Shown piece after piece: positions 25,036-38,025 of a stretch of 64,000 nt of DNA. The DNA is taken from assembly GCA_024036415.1 (NCBI GenBank), contig JAMWET010001025.1:25084-89083 (forward strand), in the 5' to 3' direction. This DNA is from Prochilodus magdalenae (lineage: Eukaryota; Chordata; Actinopteri; Characiformes; Prochilodontidae). A program made the position numbers and the translations under genes. Within the stretch, counting starts at the first letter, position 1, and the number at the start of each line of letters is the position of its first letter. Under the pieces are notes generated by a model, which saw nothing but the letters and a program-made list of their open reading frames with translations, made no database searches and was not told the DNA's origin.

Positions 25036-25395
25036 GACTGTTGTTTTTTTGGTGGTGGTGGTAGTGTTAATGGTGGTGGTGGTGATGTTGACGTTGGTGG
25101 TGTTAATGTCAGTAATGGTGTTAATGGTGCTGTCATGGTGGTGTTGACTTTGGCATTGGTGGTGTTAATGATTGTCGTAGTGTTAGTGATGTTGGAATTG
25201 GTGGCGACGTTGGCAGTGTTAGCACTAATGATGGCGACGGTGGTTTAAGTGTTAATGACGGTGCTGGTGACGGAGGAGACATTGTTGGTGTAAATGGTGG
25301 TGTGTTATTGGTACTGCCGGTGTTAATGGTGGTGTGTTATTGGTACTGCCGGTGTTAATGGTGTTGGGGTTGTTTTTGGTGGTTGTGGTTATAGT
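25036..25395. repeat. Imperfect GGTGGTGTTAATG low-complexity stretch
   Basis: This is a run of GGT/GTT/ATG triplet-like words. A 43-bp segment (GTGTTAATGGTGGTGTGTTA onward) is duplicated at about 25288-25375. No gene signal is seen. Confidence 0.8.
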
Positions 25396-25841
25396 GCGGT
25401 TACCTGCGCGACGTGGTGTTACTGTGGGGCAGGGCCGTGAGGGGCACATACTGCTGATGTGAACACCCACAGGGTGATGGTTGAATCCGGGCATGACCCC
25501 ACATGGACATGAAGAGGATGTTCTGAAGGTGTGGCTGTGGCTTTGAGGAGCACCGGTGTCGTGGTGATGTAGCGCCCTCCTGATCGTCTTCATGTCTGAG
25601 AGCTCCTGACTGAGCCGGCTCCGCAGCGGCTCTCTGATTTCCCTCTCCGCCCGCTCCGTCTCGGGACTCTTCATCCATTTTTAACTCATTAATCCATTTT
25701 TAATCAGACCAGCCGTCCCGCCGCTGGGACCCAATCCCTCCTCAGACCATCCCTACTTCTGAATTCCCTCAGTCACAGTCAGCTCCTTCACCGCGAAACC
25801 AGATGCCAACGGCAATAGTCCCTGTCGGCAGTGTAGTTTCA
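25396..25841. other. Intronic low-copy DNA with an unassigned minus-strand frame
   Basis: A minus-strand frame covers 25252-25674 (begins MKSPETERAEREIREPLRSR), charged and helix-like at its start. It runs into the GTT-rich repeat, has no recognised family and competes with a second minus frame, so I do not call it a gene. Confidence 0.4.
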
Positions 25842-28800
25842 GGTTCTAGTGTTTATCCAGGGCGTTTATGGACTGATATCTCCTGTTCTAGTGTATAGGA
25901 GCGTTTATCCAGGGCGTTTATGGACCGATATCTCCTGTTCTAGTGTATAGGAGTGTTTATCCAGGGCGTTTATGGACTGATATCTCCTGTTCTAGTGTAT
26001 AGGAGCGTTTATCCAGGGCGTTTATGGACTGATATCTCCTGTTCTAGTGTATAGGAGCGTTTATCCAGGGCGTTTATGGACTGATATCTCCTGTTCTAGT
26101 GTATAGGAGCGTTTATCCAGGGCGTTTATGGACTGATATCTCCTGTTCTAGTGTATAGGAGCGTTTATCCAGGGCGTTTATGGACTGATATCTCCTGTTC
26201 TAGCGTATAGGAGTGTTTATCCAGGGCGTTTATGGACTGATATCTCCTGTTCTAGTGTATAGGAGCGTTTATCCAGGGCGTTTATGGACTGATATCTCCT
26301 GTTCTAGTGTATAGGAGTGTTTATCCAGGGCGTTTATGGACTGATATCTCCTGTTCTATTCTAGCGTATAGGAGCGTTTATCCAGGGCGTTTTATGGACC
26401 GATATCTCCTTTTTTAGCGTATAGGAGTTTTTAACCTGGCGTTTATGGACTGATATCTCCAGTTCTAGCGTATAGGAGCGTTTATCCAGGGCGTTTATGG
26501 ACCGATATCTCCTGTTCTAGTGTATTTATCCAGGGGTTTATGGTGATATACGCTGTTCTAGTGTATAGGAGCGTTTATCCAGGGCGTTTATGGACCGATA
26601 TCTCCTGTTCTAGTGTATAGGAGCGTTTATCCAGGGCGTTATGGACGATATCTCCTGTTCTAGGTATAGGAGCGTTATATCTGAATCTCCGTTCTAGCGT
26701 ATAGGAGCGTTTATCCAGGGCGTTTATGGACTGATATCTCAGTGTTCTAGTGTATAGGAGCGTTTATCCAGGGCGTTTATGGACCGATATCTCCTGTTTT
26801 ATAGTATAGGAGTGTTTATCCAGGGCGTTTATGGGACTGATATCTCCTGTTCTAAGTGTATATAGGAGCGTTTATCCAGGGCGTTTATGGGACTCGATAT
26901 CTCCTGTGCTAGTGTATAGGAGCGTTTATCTGAATCATCCGTTCTATGAGGAGCGTTTAATGGACTGATATTTCCTGTTCTTAGCGTATAGGAGCGTTTA
27001 TCCAGGGCGGTTTATGGACCGATATTTCCTCCTGTTCTAGTGTATAGGAGCGTTTTATCCAGGGTGTTTATGGACTGGTATCTCCTGTTCTAGTGTATAG
27101 GAGCGTTTATCCAGGGGCGTTTATGGACTGATATCTCCTGTTCTAGGGTATAGGAGCGTTTATCCAGGGCGTTTATGGACAGATCGATCTCCTGTTCTAG
27201 TGTATAGGGAGTGTTTGCTTCCAGGGCGTTTATGGACTGATTCTCCTGTTCTAGTGTATAGGAGTGTTTTATAGGGCGTTTATGGACTTATCTCCTGTTC
27301 TAGTATTAGGCTGTTTATCCAGGGCGTTTATGGACTGATATCTCCTGTTCTAGCGTATAGGAGCGTTTTGTTATCCAGGGGCGTTTATGGATCCAGGGCC
27401 TGATATCTCCTGTTCTAGTGTAGGAGTGTTAGGAGTGTTTATCCAGGGCGTTTATGGACTGATAATCTCCTGTTCTAGCTGTTATGAGTATAGCGTTTTA
27501 TCCAGGTTGTGTTTATGGACTGATATCTCCTGTTCTAGTGTATAGGAGTGTTTATCCAGGGCGTTTATGGACTGATATCTCCTTGTTCTAGTGTATAGGA
27601 GTGTTTATCCAGGGACGTTTATGGTTTGATATCTCCCTGTTCTAGTGTATAGGAGTGTTTATCCAGGGGCGTTTAGGGACTGATATATCCTGTTCTAGTG
27701 TATAGGAGCGTTTTATCCAGGGCGTTTATGGACTGATATCTCCTGTTCTAGTGTATAGAGTTCGTTTTATCCAGGGCGTTTAGGACTTGATATCCTCCTG
27801 TTCTAGTGTATAGGAGGCGTTTATCCAGGGCGTTTATGGACTGATATCTCCTGTTCTAGTGTATAGGAGCGTTTATCCAGGGGGTGTTTTATCCGAGGTT
27901 CTAGCGTTTATAGGACCTGTTTATCCAGGGCGTTTTATGGAATGATTCTCCTGTTCTAGTGTATAGGAGCGTGTTATCCAGGGCGTTTATGGACCGATAT
28001 CTCCTGTTCTAGTGTATAGGAGCGTTTTATCCAGGGCGTTTATGGACTTGATATCTCCTGTTCTAGTGTATAGGAGTGTTTATCCAGGGCGTTTATGGAC
28101 CTGATATCTCCTGTTCTAGTGTCTAGAGCGTTTATACGTTTATGGGATACTCCTTGTTCTAGCGTATAGGAGTGTTTTCCAAGGGCGTTTATGGACTGAT
28201 ATCTCCTGTTCTAGCGTATTAGGAGCGTTTATCCAGGGCGTTTATGGACGTTTGACTGATATCTCCTGTTCTAGCGTATAGGAGCGTTTATCCAGGGCGT
28301 TTATGGACCGATATCTCCTGTTCTAGTGTTATAGGAGTGTTTATCCAGGGCAGTTTATGGACTGATATCTCCTGTTCTAGAGTATAGGAGCGTTTATCCA
28401 GGGCGTTTATGGACTGATATCTCCTGTTCTAGTGTTTTATAGGAGCGTTTATTCCAGGGCGTTTATGGACTGATATCTCCTGTTCTAGTGTATAGGGAGT
28501 GTTTATCCAGGGCGTTTTTGGACTGATATCTCCTGTTCTAGTTTATAGGAGCGTTTATCCAGGGCGTTTATGGACTGATAGCTCCTGTTCTAGAGCGTAT
28601 AGGAGCGTTTATCCAGGGCGGTTTTTATGGACTGATATCTCTCCTGTTCTAGCGTATAGGAGTGTTTATCCAGGGGGCGTTTATGGACTGGATATCTCCT
28701 GTTTCTAGTGTATATAGGTTGTTTATCCAGGGCTGTGTTATGGACTGATATCTCCCTGTTTCTAGTGTATAGGAGCGTTTATCCAGGGCGGGTTATGGAC

Positions 28801-30192
28801 TGATATCTCCTGTTCTAGAGTATAGGAGGGTTTATCCAGGGCGTTTTATGGACTGATATCTCCTGTTCTAGAGTATAGGAGCGTTTATCCAGGGCGTTTA
28901 TGGACTGATATCTCCTGTTCTAGTGTATAGGAGCGTTTATCCAGGGCGTTTATGGACTGATATCTCCTGTTCTAGAGTATAGGAGCGTTTATCCAGGGCG
29001 TTTATGGACTGATATCTCCTGTTCTAGCGTATAGGAGCGTTTATCCAGGGCGTTTATGGACTGATATCTCCTGTTCTAGTGTATAGAAGTGTTTATCCAG
29101 GGCGTTTATGGACTGATATCTCCTGTTCTAGTGTATAGGAGTGTTTATCCAGGGCGTTTATGGACTGATATCTCCTGTTCTAGTGTATAGGAGCGTTTAT
29201 CCAGGGCGTTTATGGACTGATATCTCCTGTTCTAGCGTATAGGAGCGTTTATCCAGGGTGTTTATGGACTGATATCTCCTGTTCTAGTGTATAGGAGCGT
29301 TTATCCAGGGCGTTTATGGACTGATATCTCCTGTTCTAGTGTATAGGAGCGTTTATCCAGGGCGTTTATGGACTGATATCTCCTGTTCTAGTGTATAGGA
29401 GTGTTTATCCAGGGTGTTTATGGACTGATATCTTCTGTTCTAGAGTATAGGAGTGTTTATCCAGGGCATTTATGGACTGATATCTCCTGTTCTAGTGTAT
29501 AGGAGCGTTTATCCAGGGCGTTTATGGACTGATATCTCCTGTTCTAGAGTATAGGAGCGTTTATCCAGGGCGTTTATGGACTGATATCTCCTGTTCTAGT
29601 GTATAGGAGTGTTTATCCAGGGCGTTTATGGACTGATATCTCCTGTTCTAGTGTATAGGAGTGTTTATCCAGGGCGTTTATGGACTGATATCTCCTGTTC
29701 TAGTGTATAGGAGTGTTTATCCAGGGCGTTTATGGACTGATATCTCCTGTTCTAGTGTATAGGAGTGTTTATCCAGGGCGTTTATGGGCTGATATCTCCT
29801 GTTCTAGTGTATAGGAGTGTTTATCCAGGGCGTTTATGGACCGATATCTCCTGTTCTAGTGTATAGGAGTGTTTATCCAGGGCGTTTATGGACTGATATC
29901 TCCTGTTCTAGCGTGTTGCTTAGTAGGAGTATTATTTATATCCAGGGCGTTTATGGACTGATATCTCCTGCGCTATTGGCTCTATCGGTTGTATTGAGGA
30001 TGCGTTGTGTATATAGGGCGTTTATGGACTGATATCTCCTGTTCTAGTGTATAGGAGCGTTTATGGACTGATATCTCCTGTTCTAGTGTATAGGAGCGTT
30101 TATGGACTGATATCTCCTGTTCTAGTGTATAGGAGCGTTTATCCAGGGCGTTTATGGACTGATATCTCCTGTTCTAGCCTACAGGAGCGTTT
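25842..30192. repeat. 52-bp minisatellite, about 80 copies, with a degraded core
   Basis: The unit is GGAGCGTTTATCCAGGGCG, TTTATGGACTGATATCTCC, TGTTCTAGTGTATA. Copies at 25842-26340 and about 28860-29900 are almost identical. Copies at about 26345-28855 carry frequent one-base insertions and deletions, doubled bases and fragment duplications. A small scrambled patch recurs at 29920-30020. This is the longest array in the window. Confidence 0.96.
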
Positions 30193-30837
30193 GTTATTGG
30201 AGTGGTCACCCTCCCTGTGCTAATGCAGGCAGCATGATCAGATTTTGAGTCCAGCTCTGGTTTTGGCACGCGCTCGTCTGGAGCAGAATGGCCGCCCTCC
30301 CTGCTGAGAGGGACTTTTAATTAGCGCGACGGGGGGATTGATACGATTGGCCGGTGCAGAGCGGCCAGATTGGGAGACTGGAGTGGTCCAGAGTGAGTCA
30401 GAGCCGTCCAGCAGGCCTTACTTTACCCCCCTCAGCCCAGCTCCCAGCATGCACTGCTCTTGGGTCAGCTGATTCAGACGGCGGTCTGGATGGGGTCGCC
30501 ATGGCATCTGTGGACAAACTTGAGAGACAGGATTTAGAAGAGCAGCTCAAGCTGTTTGAATCCGTTCCCCGTAGACTGAAACTTCCAGTGGGCGTGTCTC
30601 TGCAGAAGCTGACTCGTTAACTTCTGAACTTCTGAGCTTTGATGGTCCGAGGCTAGACCGCTCAGCGGGAGGGGCGCTGACGTGCACCCGTTACCCTGGG
30701 CGAAATGCCTGCAGAGCCGGTGTAGTCTGGGTCTATAGGGAACGGTGTTCATGACCCCATCATGAAGCCTGCTGGAGACACGGAACACCTCAGTGTGTAT
30801 TTAGCAGCGTGTTCCAGTGAGGGTTTCGGTTCCATCG
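30193..30837. other. Intronic low-copy DNA
   Basis: A plus frame of 88 codons (30354-30620) with a Lys/Glu/Leu-rich end is not bounded by convincing splice sites. Not recognised. Confidence 0.5.
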
Positions 30838-31188
30838 TTCACTTCCTGTGTTCCTGGCCTGTTCACTTCCTGTGTTCCTGGCCTGTTCGCTTCCTGTGTT
30901 CCTGACCTGTTCACTTCCTGTGTTCCTGACCTGTTCACTTCCTGTGTTCCTGGCCTGTTCACTTCCTGTGTTCCTGGCCGGTTCACTTCCTGTGTTCCTG
31001 GCCTGTTCACTTCCTGTGTTCCTGGCCGGTTCACTTCCTGTGTTCCTGGCCGGTTCACTTCCTGTGTTCCTGGCCTGTTCACTTCCTGTGTTCCTGGCCT
31101 GTTCGCTTCCTGTGTTCCTGGCCTGTTCGCTTCCTGTATTCCTGGCCTGTTCGCTTCCTGTATTCCTGGCCTGTTCGCTTCCTGTGTT
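30838..31188. repeat. 24-bp minisatellite, about 14 copies
   Basis: The unit TTCACTTCCTGTGTTCCTGG plus CCTG has TTCGC, GACC and GGCCGG variants. Eight codons per unit keep octapeptide frames open on both strands (ARNTGSEQ on the minus strand, ~176 codons). No gene structure supports translation. Confidence 0.95.
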
Positions 31189-34100
31189 GCGAGGCGGGGC
31201 GGGGCGAGGCGGCGGCCTGGCGTGCAGGGGAGGCTCTTTGTCTCTGTAAATGTTTGACCTCTTCGCGGCGGACAGATAGGATCGGTTAAGGCGGCCGTTA
31301 TCTCCCGCGGAGCGGAACACCTCCCCCGCTTGTCGGCTCTTAGCGTAGAACGCAGGCGCAGCTGGACCCTTCAGAGCCGGTCCTGGGACGGGATAGCGCC
31401 AGCGGGCGGGGGAGGGGATCAGCAGAGCTCATCACACTCGTACGAGGAGAGACCCAGCGCAGGGCCAACTCTCCTCATAACGACACGGGTAGGAGGGAAC
31501 AGGGTCGCTCAGAGCACCCTGGTGTTCTAGATACACTGGCTGAGGCAGAGCACGGTGGTGGTGAAGGTAACCAGACCTCCACCAAGTTACTACGTGAGAT
31601 GGATACTCCAGTTATGAGGACCCCAGGGACTCTACAGGGTAGTGGGGAGGAGGCGGGGTGTAGTGACCCGCTACGGCCCATCAACAGGAGTAACTCCGGA
31701 CATGCTGCAGGGTTCCTCATTAGGATGAGGTTCCTCCCTCTCTCAGGGCGTCGGAGCAGTGAGACCTCCACACCGCCTTCGTCTTCCCTGCCGTACCACT
31801 GGGGAGGCGCTGTCCCTCCTCTGAGGGACGTGGGTGTAGAGTTAGACAGTGAACATGGCGCTTTGAGCACACGCCCCTCTCCGGGGCGTGCCTTCGGTTC
31901 TTCGGTTCTGCGGAGAGGGAGTCTCCGGTAGAGAACGGAGGCCGGAGTGTGAGCTGTGAGGGTCCGAGCTGGTGGTCAGGTGTTCCGGTATGTTCCTCAC
32001 GTCAGTCCAGTGGAAGTGCGGAGTCATCAGGACGCGAGTGTTCGGTGGATCAAAGCTGCGGAGGTTCAGCTACTCGTCTGTTTGGCTCATTAAGACGGAC
32101 CCTCAGTTCGTTCGGTCCCAGAGAGGGAAGACGAAGGTGATGGGGGTCTCGGTCTTCTCACTGCTAGAGCTCAGTCCTGCTGCTCGGGCGGGTTCCTCGG
32201 ACTCTGAAGTGCTGACTGACTGCGCTTCCCTAAATCCGCGGGATCTGTTCTGTAACCTCGAGCCCCTCCAGCCGGCAGCGCCGCCCGATTCTCCACCTGA
32301 CAGCATAAATCAGCCTCTATCTGCGAGGGGACGTCACCGGCGCTGATGTTTCTCCAGCGCCGAGGATCTGCAGATGCCTCGGTTTGATTACAGCCGTCCG
32401 ACTCATCAATCACGCTAGCGTCCTGCAGCGCCGCGCGCTAATCCCTCAACGTCTCCAGCTCGCCGCACATTCATTATAATTAGCACCACGACAGCCACTC
32501 CCGGCTCCCGCTGACGATCCGACACGACAGAGGACACCTGAGCCCCCCGCCGACGTGCTCCCCCCATATATCTACATGCACACGTATATACACACACAGG
32601 CTATACATCCAGAACCCAGAGGGGTTCTCTGTGGAGGACGTCCAGCTCGGCGTGCCCAAACTCCAGCCCACTGAAGGAAGGCGGCATGCCCCCGGGTCTG
32701 CTGTCCCGGGTGGGTATTAGGTAGGCTAACTGGTGATTTCTCACTTTAGGAATTCGTTTTGGGGGGGCACACATCGCTAGTTAGCTGCTAACACTATTGT
32801 GATTAGCATTTCTTATGGCACCACGGATAAGTGTCTGCAGAAGACACAACTAGCTGCGCAGCATTTAGCCTAGCACGTATGCTAACCACCACAGCGCTAG
32901 CGTCCCATTCCGTCTCTCGTTAATAAACAGTATCTCGGATATTTCAGGCGGGTCTCTTTCTGACAAGTTTGTGATGGAAACGTTAGCTAGCTAGGCCGCT
33001 AAAGCTAACATCAATAGCATGTATGAGCGGTAGCAGCTCCAAACAGACTGCTCCGAGAGGAGAACCATCAGCAACAAGTCTGAACTATCCCTAGGAGTCT
33101 ACTAAAGAAGCCCTGGTTAGCTAGATGGCTAATGCAAATGTTAACATCACAGGAAACCCAGGTGTTAGCTTTGTTGGGAAGCTAATGCTAATGATAGCAG
33201 AGAATCTGTTAGCAGCTCCGGCGCGCGAGTGCCATTTCTGTTCTTCCCGCGGAGGAAACATTTTCTCAGTTGCTATTTTTACGAATTATCACTTTTGGTA
33301 CTGAGAAATCATTAATTAGCTAGACGGCTAATGCTAAAGTTATTAGCATGTGTGATAGCAGCTACAGAGTGTCCCATTTTCGCTGCTGTGGATTATACAG
33401 TATGTCTGCTGCTGCTCTGTGAACCGTTATTTGGTGAAGTGCTATGTAGCGTGTATGCTAGCAGCTCCAGTATGTGCGAGCTTCCCGCTTCTGGCTCCTC
33501 TTATCACCAATTAGCAGGTCTGATCCGAGGAGGAAGTTCTTTCTGGAGCAGTCTCAGCATTCCCTGCTCGGCGTGTCCGAGGTGCTTTTCAGAAAAACAG
33601 GGGGCGCTTTTCTCCTCCGCCCGTCCGCCCGTCCGCTCTGCGCACTGCATCTGGAATTCCGGTCTCCTCGGATGGCCCGGGGGTCTCTCTGTGGTTTTCC
33701 GCCATGGCGCTCCGCTTGAAGCAGACTTGGAAGGCTTCGTCGCGCGGCAGACTCTTCTCCGTGCGGATCACAAACAGGCCCCCTGCTGAATATTAAGCGG
33801 CGGCTCACTTTGAGTTTGTCCTTTGCCCGGCGCGCCGTGAGCCTTTTCTTCATTAGGGATCACGTTTTAAGACCGCAGCCGACTGTTACCCACCGGAGAG
33901 GGAGATAAACACGGCCGGCTCGCTCTCCGAAGGCCGCCTGTCCGGCGTCTGTAACGAGAAAAACAAAATCTGCATAATTGGCAAGCGCTGGCTGCACACA
34001 GTTGTCATTTCTTCCTCAGGTAATGAATCACTGGCTACGTATAAACAACAACAGGAGCCACAGGCGCCGAGCTCTGGCAGCCTCCGGCTCCGGGCCTCTA

Positions 34101-34300
34101 GCTCTTAATGAGTCTGAGCCTGATGAAGAGATCACAGCGCACACTTGCAATTAGCCACAACACGCACCGGGAAGGTTTAGCCCCGCACTTCTAGAGGCCT
34201 CTCTCAGGAGTACCCCGCAACAGCCGGCCTGAGAGAAGACCGGAGCTGATGGTCATTTTAATTACTACAATTTCTGCTGTCTGTATTCACTCACCTGGAC
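31189..34300. other. Longest non-array stretch, about 3.1 kb of intronic DNA
   Basis: GC-rich at 31190-32550, rich in GCTAA/TTAGC words at 32720-33350, then a mixed island at 33860-34160 with TAAT-type sites (CATAATTGGC, GCAATTAGCC, TTAATGAG). Overlapping open frames of 60-150 codons on both strands have no homology I recognise. It is the best place in the window to look for conserved non-coding elements. Confidence 0.5.
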
Positions 34301-35980
34301 TGATCGCCGTATCGGCAGCAGTCGGGCCTTGGATCGCTGTATCGTTAGGAGTCGGGCCTTGGCTCGCTGTATCGTTAGGAGTCGGGCCTTGGATCGCCGT
34401 ATCACCAGGAGTCGGGCCTTGGATCGCCGTATCACCAGGAGTCGGGCCTTGGATCGCTGTATCGCCAGGAGTCGGGCCTTGGATATCTGTATCACCAGGA
34501 GTCGGGCCTTGGATATCTGTATCGCCAGGAGTCGGGCCTTGGATTGCTGTATCATCAGGAGTCGGGCCTTGGATCGCTGTATCGCCAGAAGTCAGGCCTT
34601 GGATCGCTGTATCGTCAGGAGTCGGGCCTTGGATCGCTGTATCGTCAGGAGTCGGGCCTTGGATCGCCATATCGCCAGGAGTCGGGCCTTGGCTCGCTGT
34701 ATCGTTAGGAGTCGGGCCTTGGATCGCCGTATCACCAGGAGTCGGGCCTTGGATTGCTGTATCATCAGGAGTCGGGCCTTGGATCGCTGTATCGCCAGGA
34801 GTCGGGCCTTGGATCGCTGTATCGTCAGGAGTCGGGCCTTGGATCGCTGTATCGTCAGGAGTCGGGCCTTGGATCGCCGTATCGCCAGGAGTCGGGCCTT
34901 GGATCGCTGTATCGTTAGGAGTCGGGCCTTGGATCGCTGTATCGCCAGGAGTCGGGCCTTGGATCGCTGTATCGTCAGAAGTCGGACCTTTGAATGCCAT
35001 ATCACCAGGAGTCGGGCCTTGGCTCGCCGTATCGCCAGGAGTCGGGCCTTGGATCGCTGTATCGCCAGGAGTCGGGCCTTGGATCGCTGTATCGTCAGGA
35101 GTCGGACCTTGGATTGCTGTATCGCCAGGAGTCGGGCCTTGGATCGCTGTATCGTTAGGAGTCGGACCTTGGATCGCTGTATCGTCAGGAGTCGGGCCTT
35201 GGATCGCCATATCGCCAGGAGTCGGGCCTTGGATCGCTGTATCGTTAGGAGTCGGGCCTTGGATTGCGGTATCGCCAGGAGTCGGGCCTTGGATCGCCGT
35301 GTCATCAGAAGGCGGGCCTTGGATCGCTGTATCGTTAGGAGTCGGGCCTTGGATCGCTGTATCGCCAGGAGTCGGGCCTTGGATCGCTGTATCGCCAGGA
35401 GTCGGGCCTTGGCTCGCCTTTTGCCAGGAGTCGGGCCTTGGATATCAGTATCGTCAGAAGTCGGACCTTTGAATGCCATATCACCAGGAGTCTGGCCTTG
35501 GATCGCTGTATCACCAGGAGTCGGGCCTTGGCTTGACGTATCGTCAGGAGTCGGGCCTTGGATTGACGTAACGCCAGGAGTCGGGCCTTGGCTCGCCATT
35601 TCGCCAGGAGTCGGGCCTTGGATATCAGTATCGTCAGAAGTCGGGCCTTTGAATGCTATATCGTCAGGAGTCGGGCCTTGGATTGACGTAACGTCAGGAG
35701 TCGGGCCTTGGATTGACGTAACGCCAGGAGTCGGGCCTTGGCTCGCCATTTCGCCAGGAGTCGGGCCTTGGATATCAGTATCGTCAGAAGTCGGGCCTTT
35801 GAATGCTATATCGTCAGGAGTCGGGCCTTGGATTGACGTAACGTCAGGAGTCGGGCCTTTGAATGCCATATCGCCAGGAGTCGGGCCTTGGATTGACGTA
35901 ACGTCAGGAGTCGGGCCTTTGAATGCTATATCGCCAGGAGTCGGCCTTGGCTCGCCGTTTCATTAGGAGACGGGCCTTGG
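34301..35980. repeat. 30-bp minisatellite, about 56 copies
   Basis: The unit GGAGTCGGGCCTTGGATCGC plus TGTATCGCCA allows open frames of 300-545 codons on both strands because stops are absent and 30 is divisible by three. A 1-bp loss near 35417 shifts the phase. After it, variants with GATTGACGTAACG and TTTGAATGC appear in a 5-unit (150-bp) higher-order repeat: GATATCAGTA recurs at 35441, 35621 and 35771. Confidence 0.96.
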
Positions 35981-37077
35981 ACCCGATCGGTTGCCGTGTC
36001 GTTAACCATAGTTTTGTGATTGCGACATCATTAACATTCCGGATCTGTTTGTGATGTGGTTAACGGTTGTGGTCTGTTTGTGGTTGATGAACACAGGTGA
36101 TCTAATCGGACTACTGTTAGGCTTTCTGGTTCTGTTCTGGTACCATATCCTGATCCAAAGGTCCTCCAGGTATTTCATCATTAGCAGATTGTGACATCCT
36201 CACCTGCGGTGATGTAATGATGTTGTTAGGTAGGGATCCTGATGTTTGCGGTAACGGGTCCTGTAGGTTGGCCATTTGGAAGGTGGAGCCGTGTTTGGGT
36301 GGTGAATGGGAGAACCTGTTTTTGGAATCTCCTCTGAGAGGGCACCTGTCCTTACCGAGGCTCTGATCCCCGTGTCTCAGGAACTGGGTTAGGATGAATG
36401 GAGGTCATTTCCTGTAGTGGAGGTCTGTGCTAGCTTTAGCCTCCTGGTGTGAGGTATCCTGCACACCTGAGCACCTGCCGAGCGGGAGTGTGTTCCTGTG
36501 ATGCGTTGGACTGTTAACAATAAGATTTCTCTTTCAGAGATAATAGGGCATCAAAGCCGGAGGATCACCACGGATACGCCGCTGATTAGCCATGGAAGTT
36601 AGCTTTGATTAGCGCTGTAGCTTTAGAGCTTTCACATTATTCACGGATCAGTGAGATCTGACAGTGCCTCTGATTGGTCATTACACTGATCACTCGGCAG
36701 CTCAAACGACCTCGCCCGGCACACGGAGTGATGGCGTTTCGCTCTGCCTTCGGGTTAGCATGAATTAGCATAGCGCGTGGCTGATATTGAGGTTACTGCG
36801 GTGTAGGGAGTCAGTCCACTGCAGGGTTAGCATGGTGTAGCACTGTGTTCAGGTGGTGTAGAACAGTTAGCTCGATGCACTGCTGAGATCTGTGTATTAG
36901 CTTTAGCTTTGCTTAGCACAGCATGTGGTTAAAGTCAGGTTCGCGTGGCCTGAACACAGAGAACATGGGCTATTAGCTTTGTGCTCAGGTTCAGGTTCAC
37001 TACACTAACACCGATGGATGTAGTGCTGGGGCTGCAGTATGAGGCATGGGCAGGGTTTTGGTCTCTGCATTGTGTGC
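35981..37077. other. Intronic low-copy DNA
   Basis: No gene or transposon was recognised. GTTAGC/GCTTAGC words are frequent. Confidence 0.55.
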
Positions 37078-37118
37078 CTCCTCCTCCTCCTCCTCCTCCT
37101 CCTCCTCCTCCTCCTCCT
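37078..37118. repeat. (CTC)n microsatellite
   Basis: An uninterrupted run of about 13 CTC triplets in otherwise low-copy DNA. Confidence 0.95.
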
Positions 37119-37577
37119 GCGGTGAGCCATTAAAGCGTGTTAATAAGCGGAGCTGATAAGGGCTCTTTCAGAACGCTGGCAGGTCCGCCGCGTCTGCAGC
37201 GCCGAGCCGAGCCGAGCCCGTCCAAATGTACTTAAACGGAGCAGGAAGCCGTCCAAAGCGGCCGGCCATGCAAACTCCAGCGCGCCCTTTATCACCCCTC
37301 GGCCGTAATGAGCTACTCCACACTCCGCTCTCTCGGAATGAGCTATTAGGGAACATTGTCCTCTGGTGACAGACGCCTGGCAAGCTGCTCTCAGCGTGAG
37401 GAGTGGTCAGCGCGGTCAGCGCGGTCAGGACAGCGCCACAACGCAGGTCACATACTATATACCCTACAGCGCCTCTGGTGTTCCTTCAGGCTCATACTGC
37501 ATATACTGGACCATATATCATAGATCATGTGGAGACATTCATATACATGTACTGTATACACACGACGAACCTGATCC
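37119..37577. other. Intronic low-copy DNA
   Basis: It has short duplications (GAGCCGAGCC at about 37202; GTCAGCGCG at about 37407-37430). No gene was recognised. Confidence 0.55.
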
Positions 37578-37991
37578 TGAATATATATATCATTTCATAT
37601 ATACTGCATTACTATATATACACTATATATATATATACATAACAGCATATAACAGTATATATGTATATATATATATCATTTCATATATACTGCATTACTA
37701 TATATACACTATATATATATATATATACATAACAGCATATAACAGCATATAACAGTATATATATATATCATTTCATATATACTGCATTACTATATATACA
37801 CTATATATATATATACATAACAGCATATAACAGTATATATATATATATATCTAGGGTTAGGGTTAGGGTTATATATATATATGCTCTTATATATGGTGTA
37901 ATATATATGCTGTTATATATGCTGTTTTATGTATGGTGTTATATATATATATGTATATATATACACATTAGCATATACTGTATATATATGG

Positions 37992-38025
<34 letters not shown>

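Noticed and set aside
34249..35966. Four frames of 307-545 codons on both strands
   Set aside because: A 30-bp repeat lacking stops opens several frames at once; there is no coding signature.
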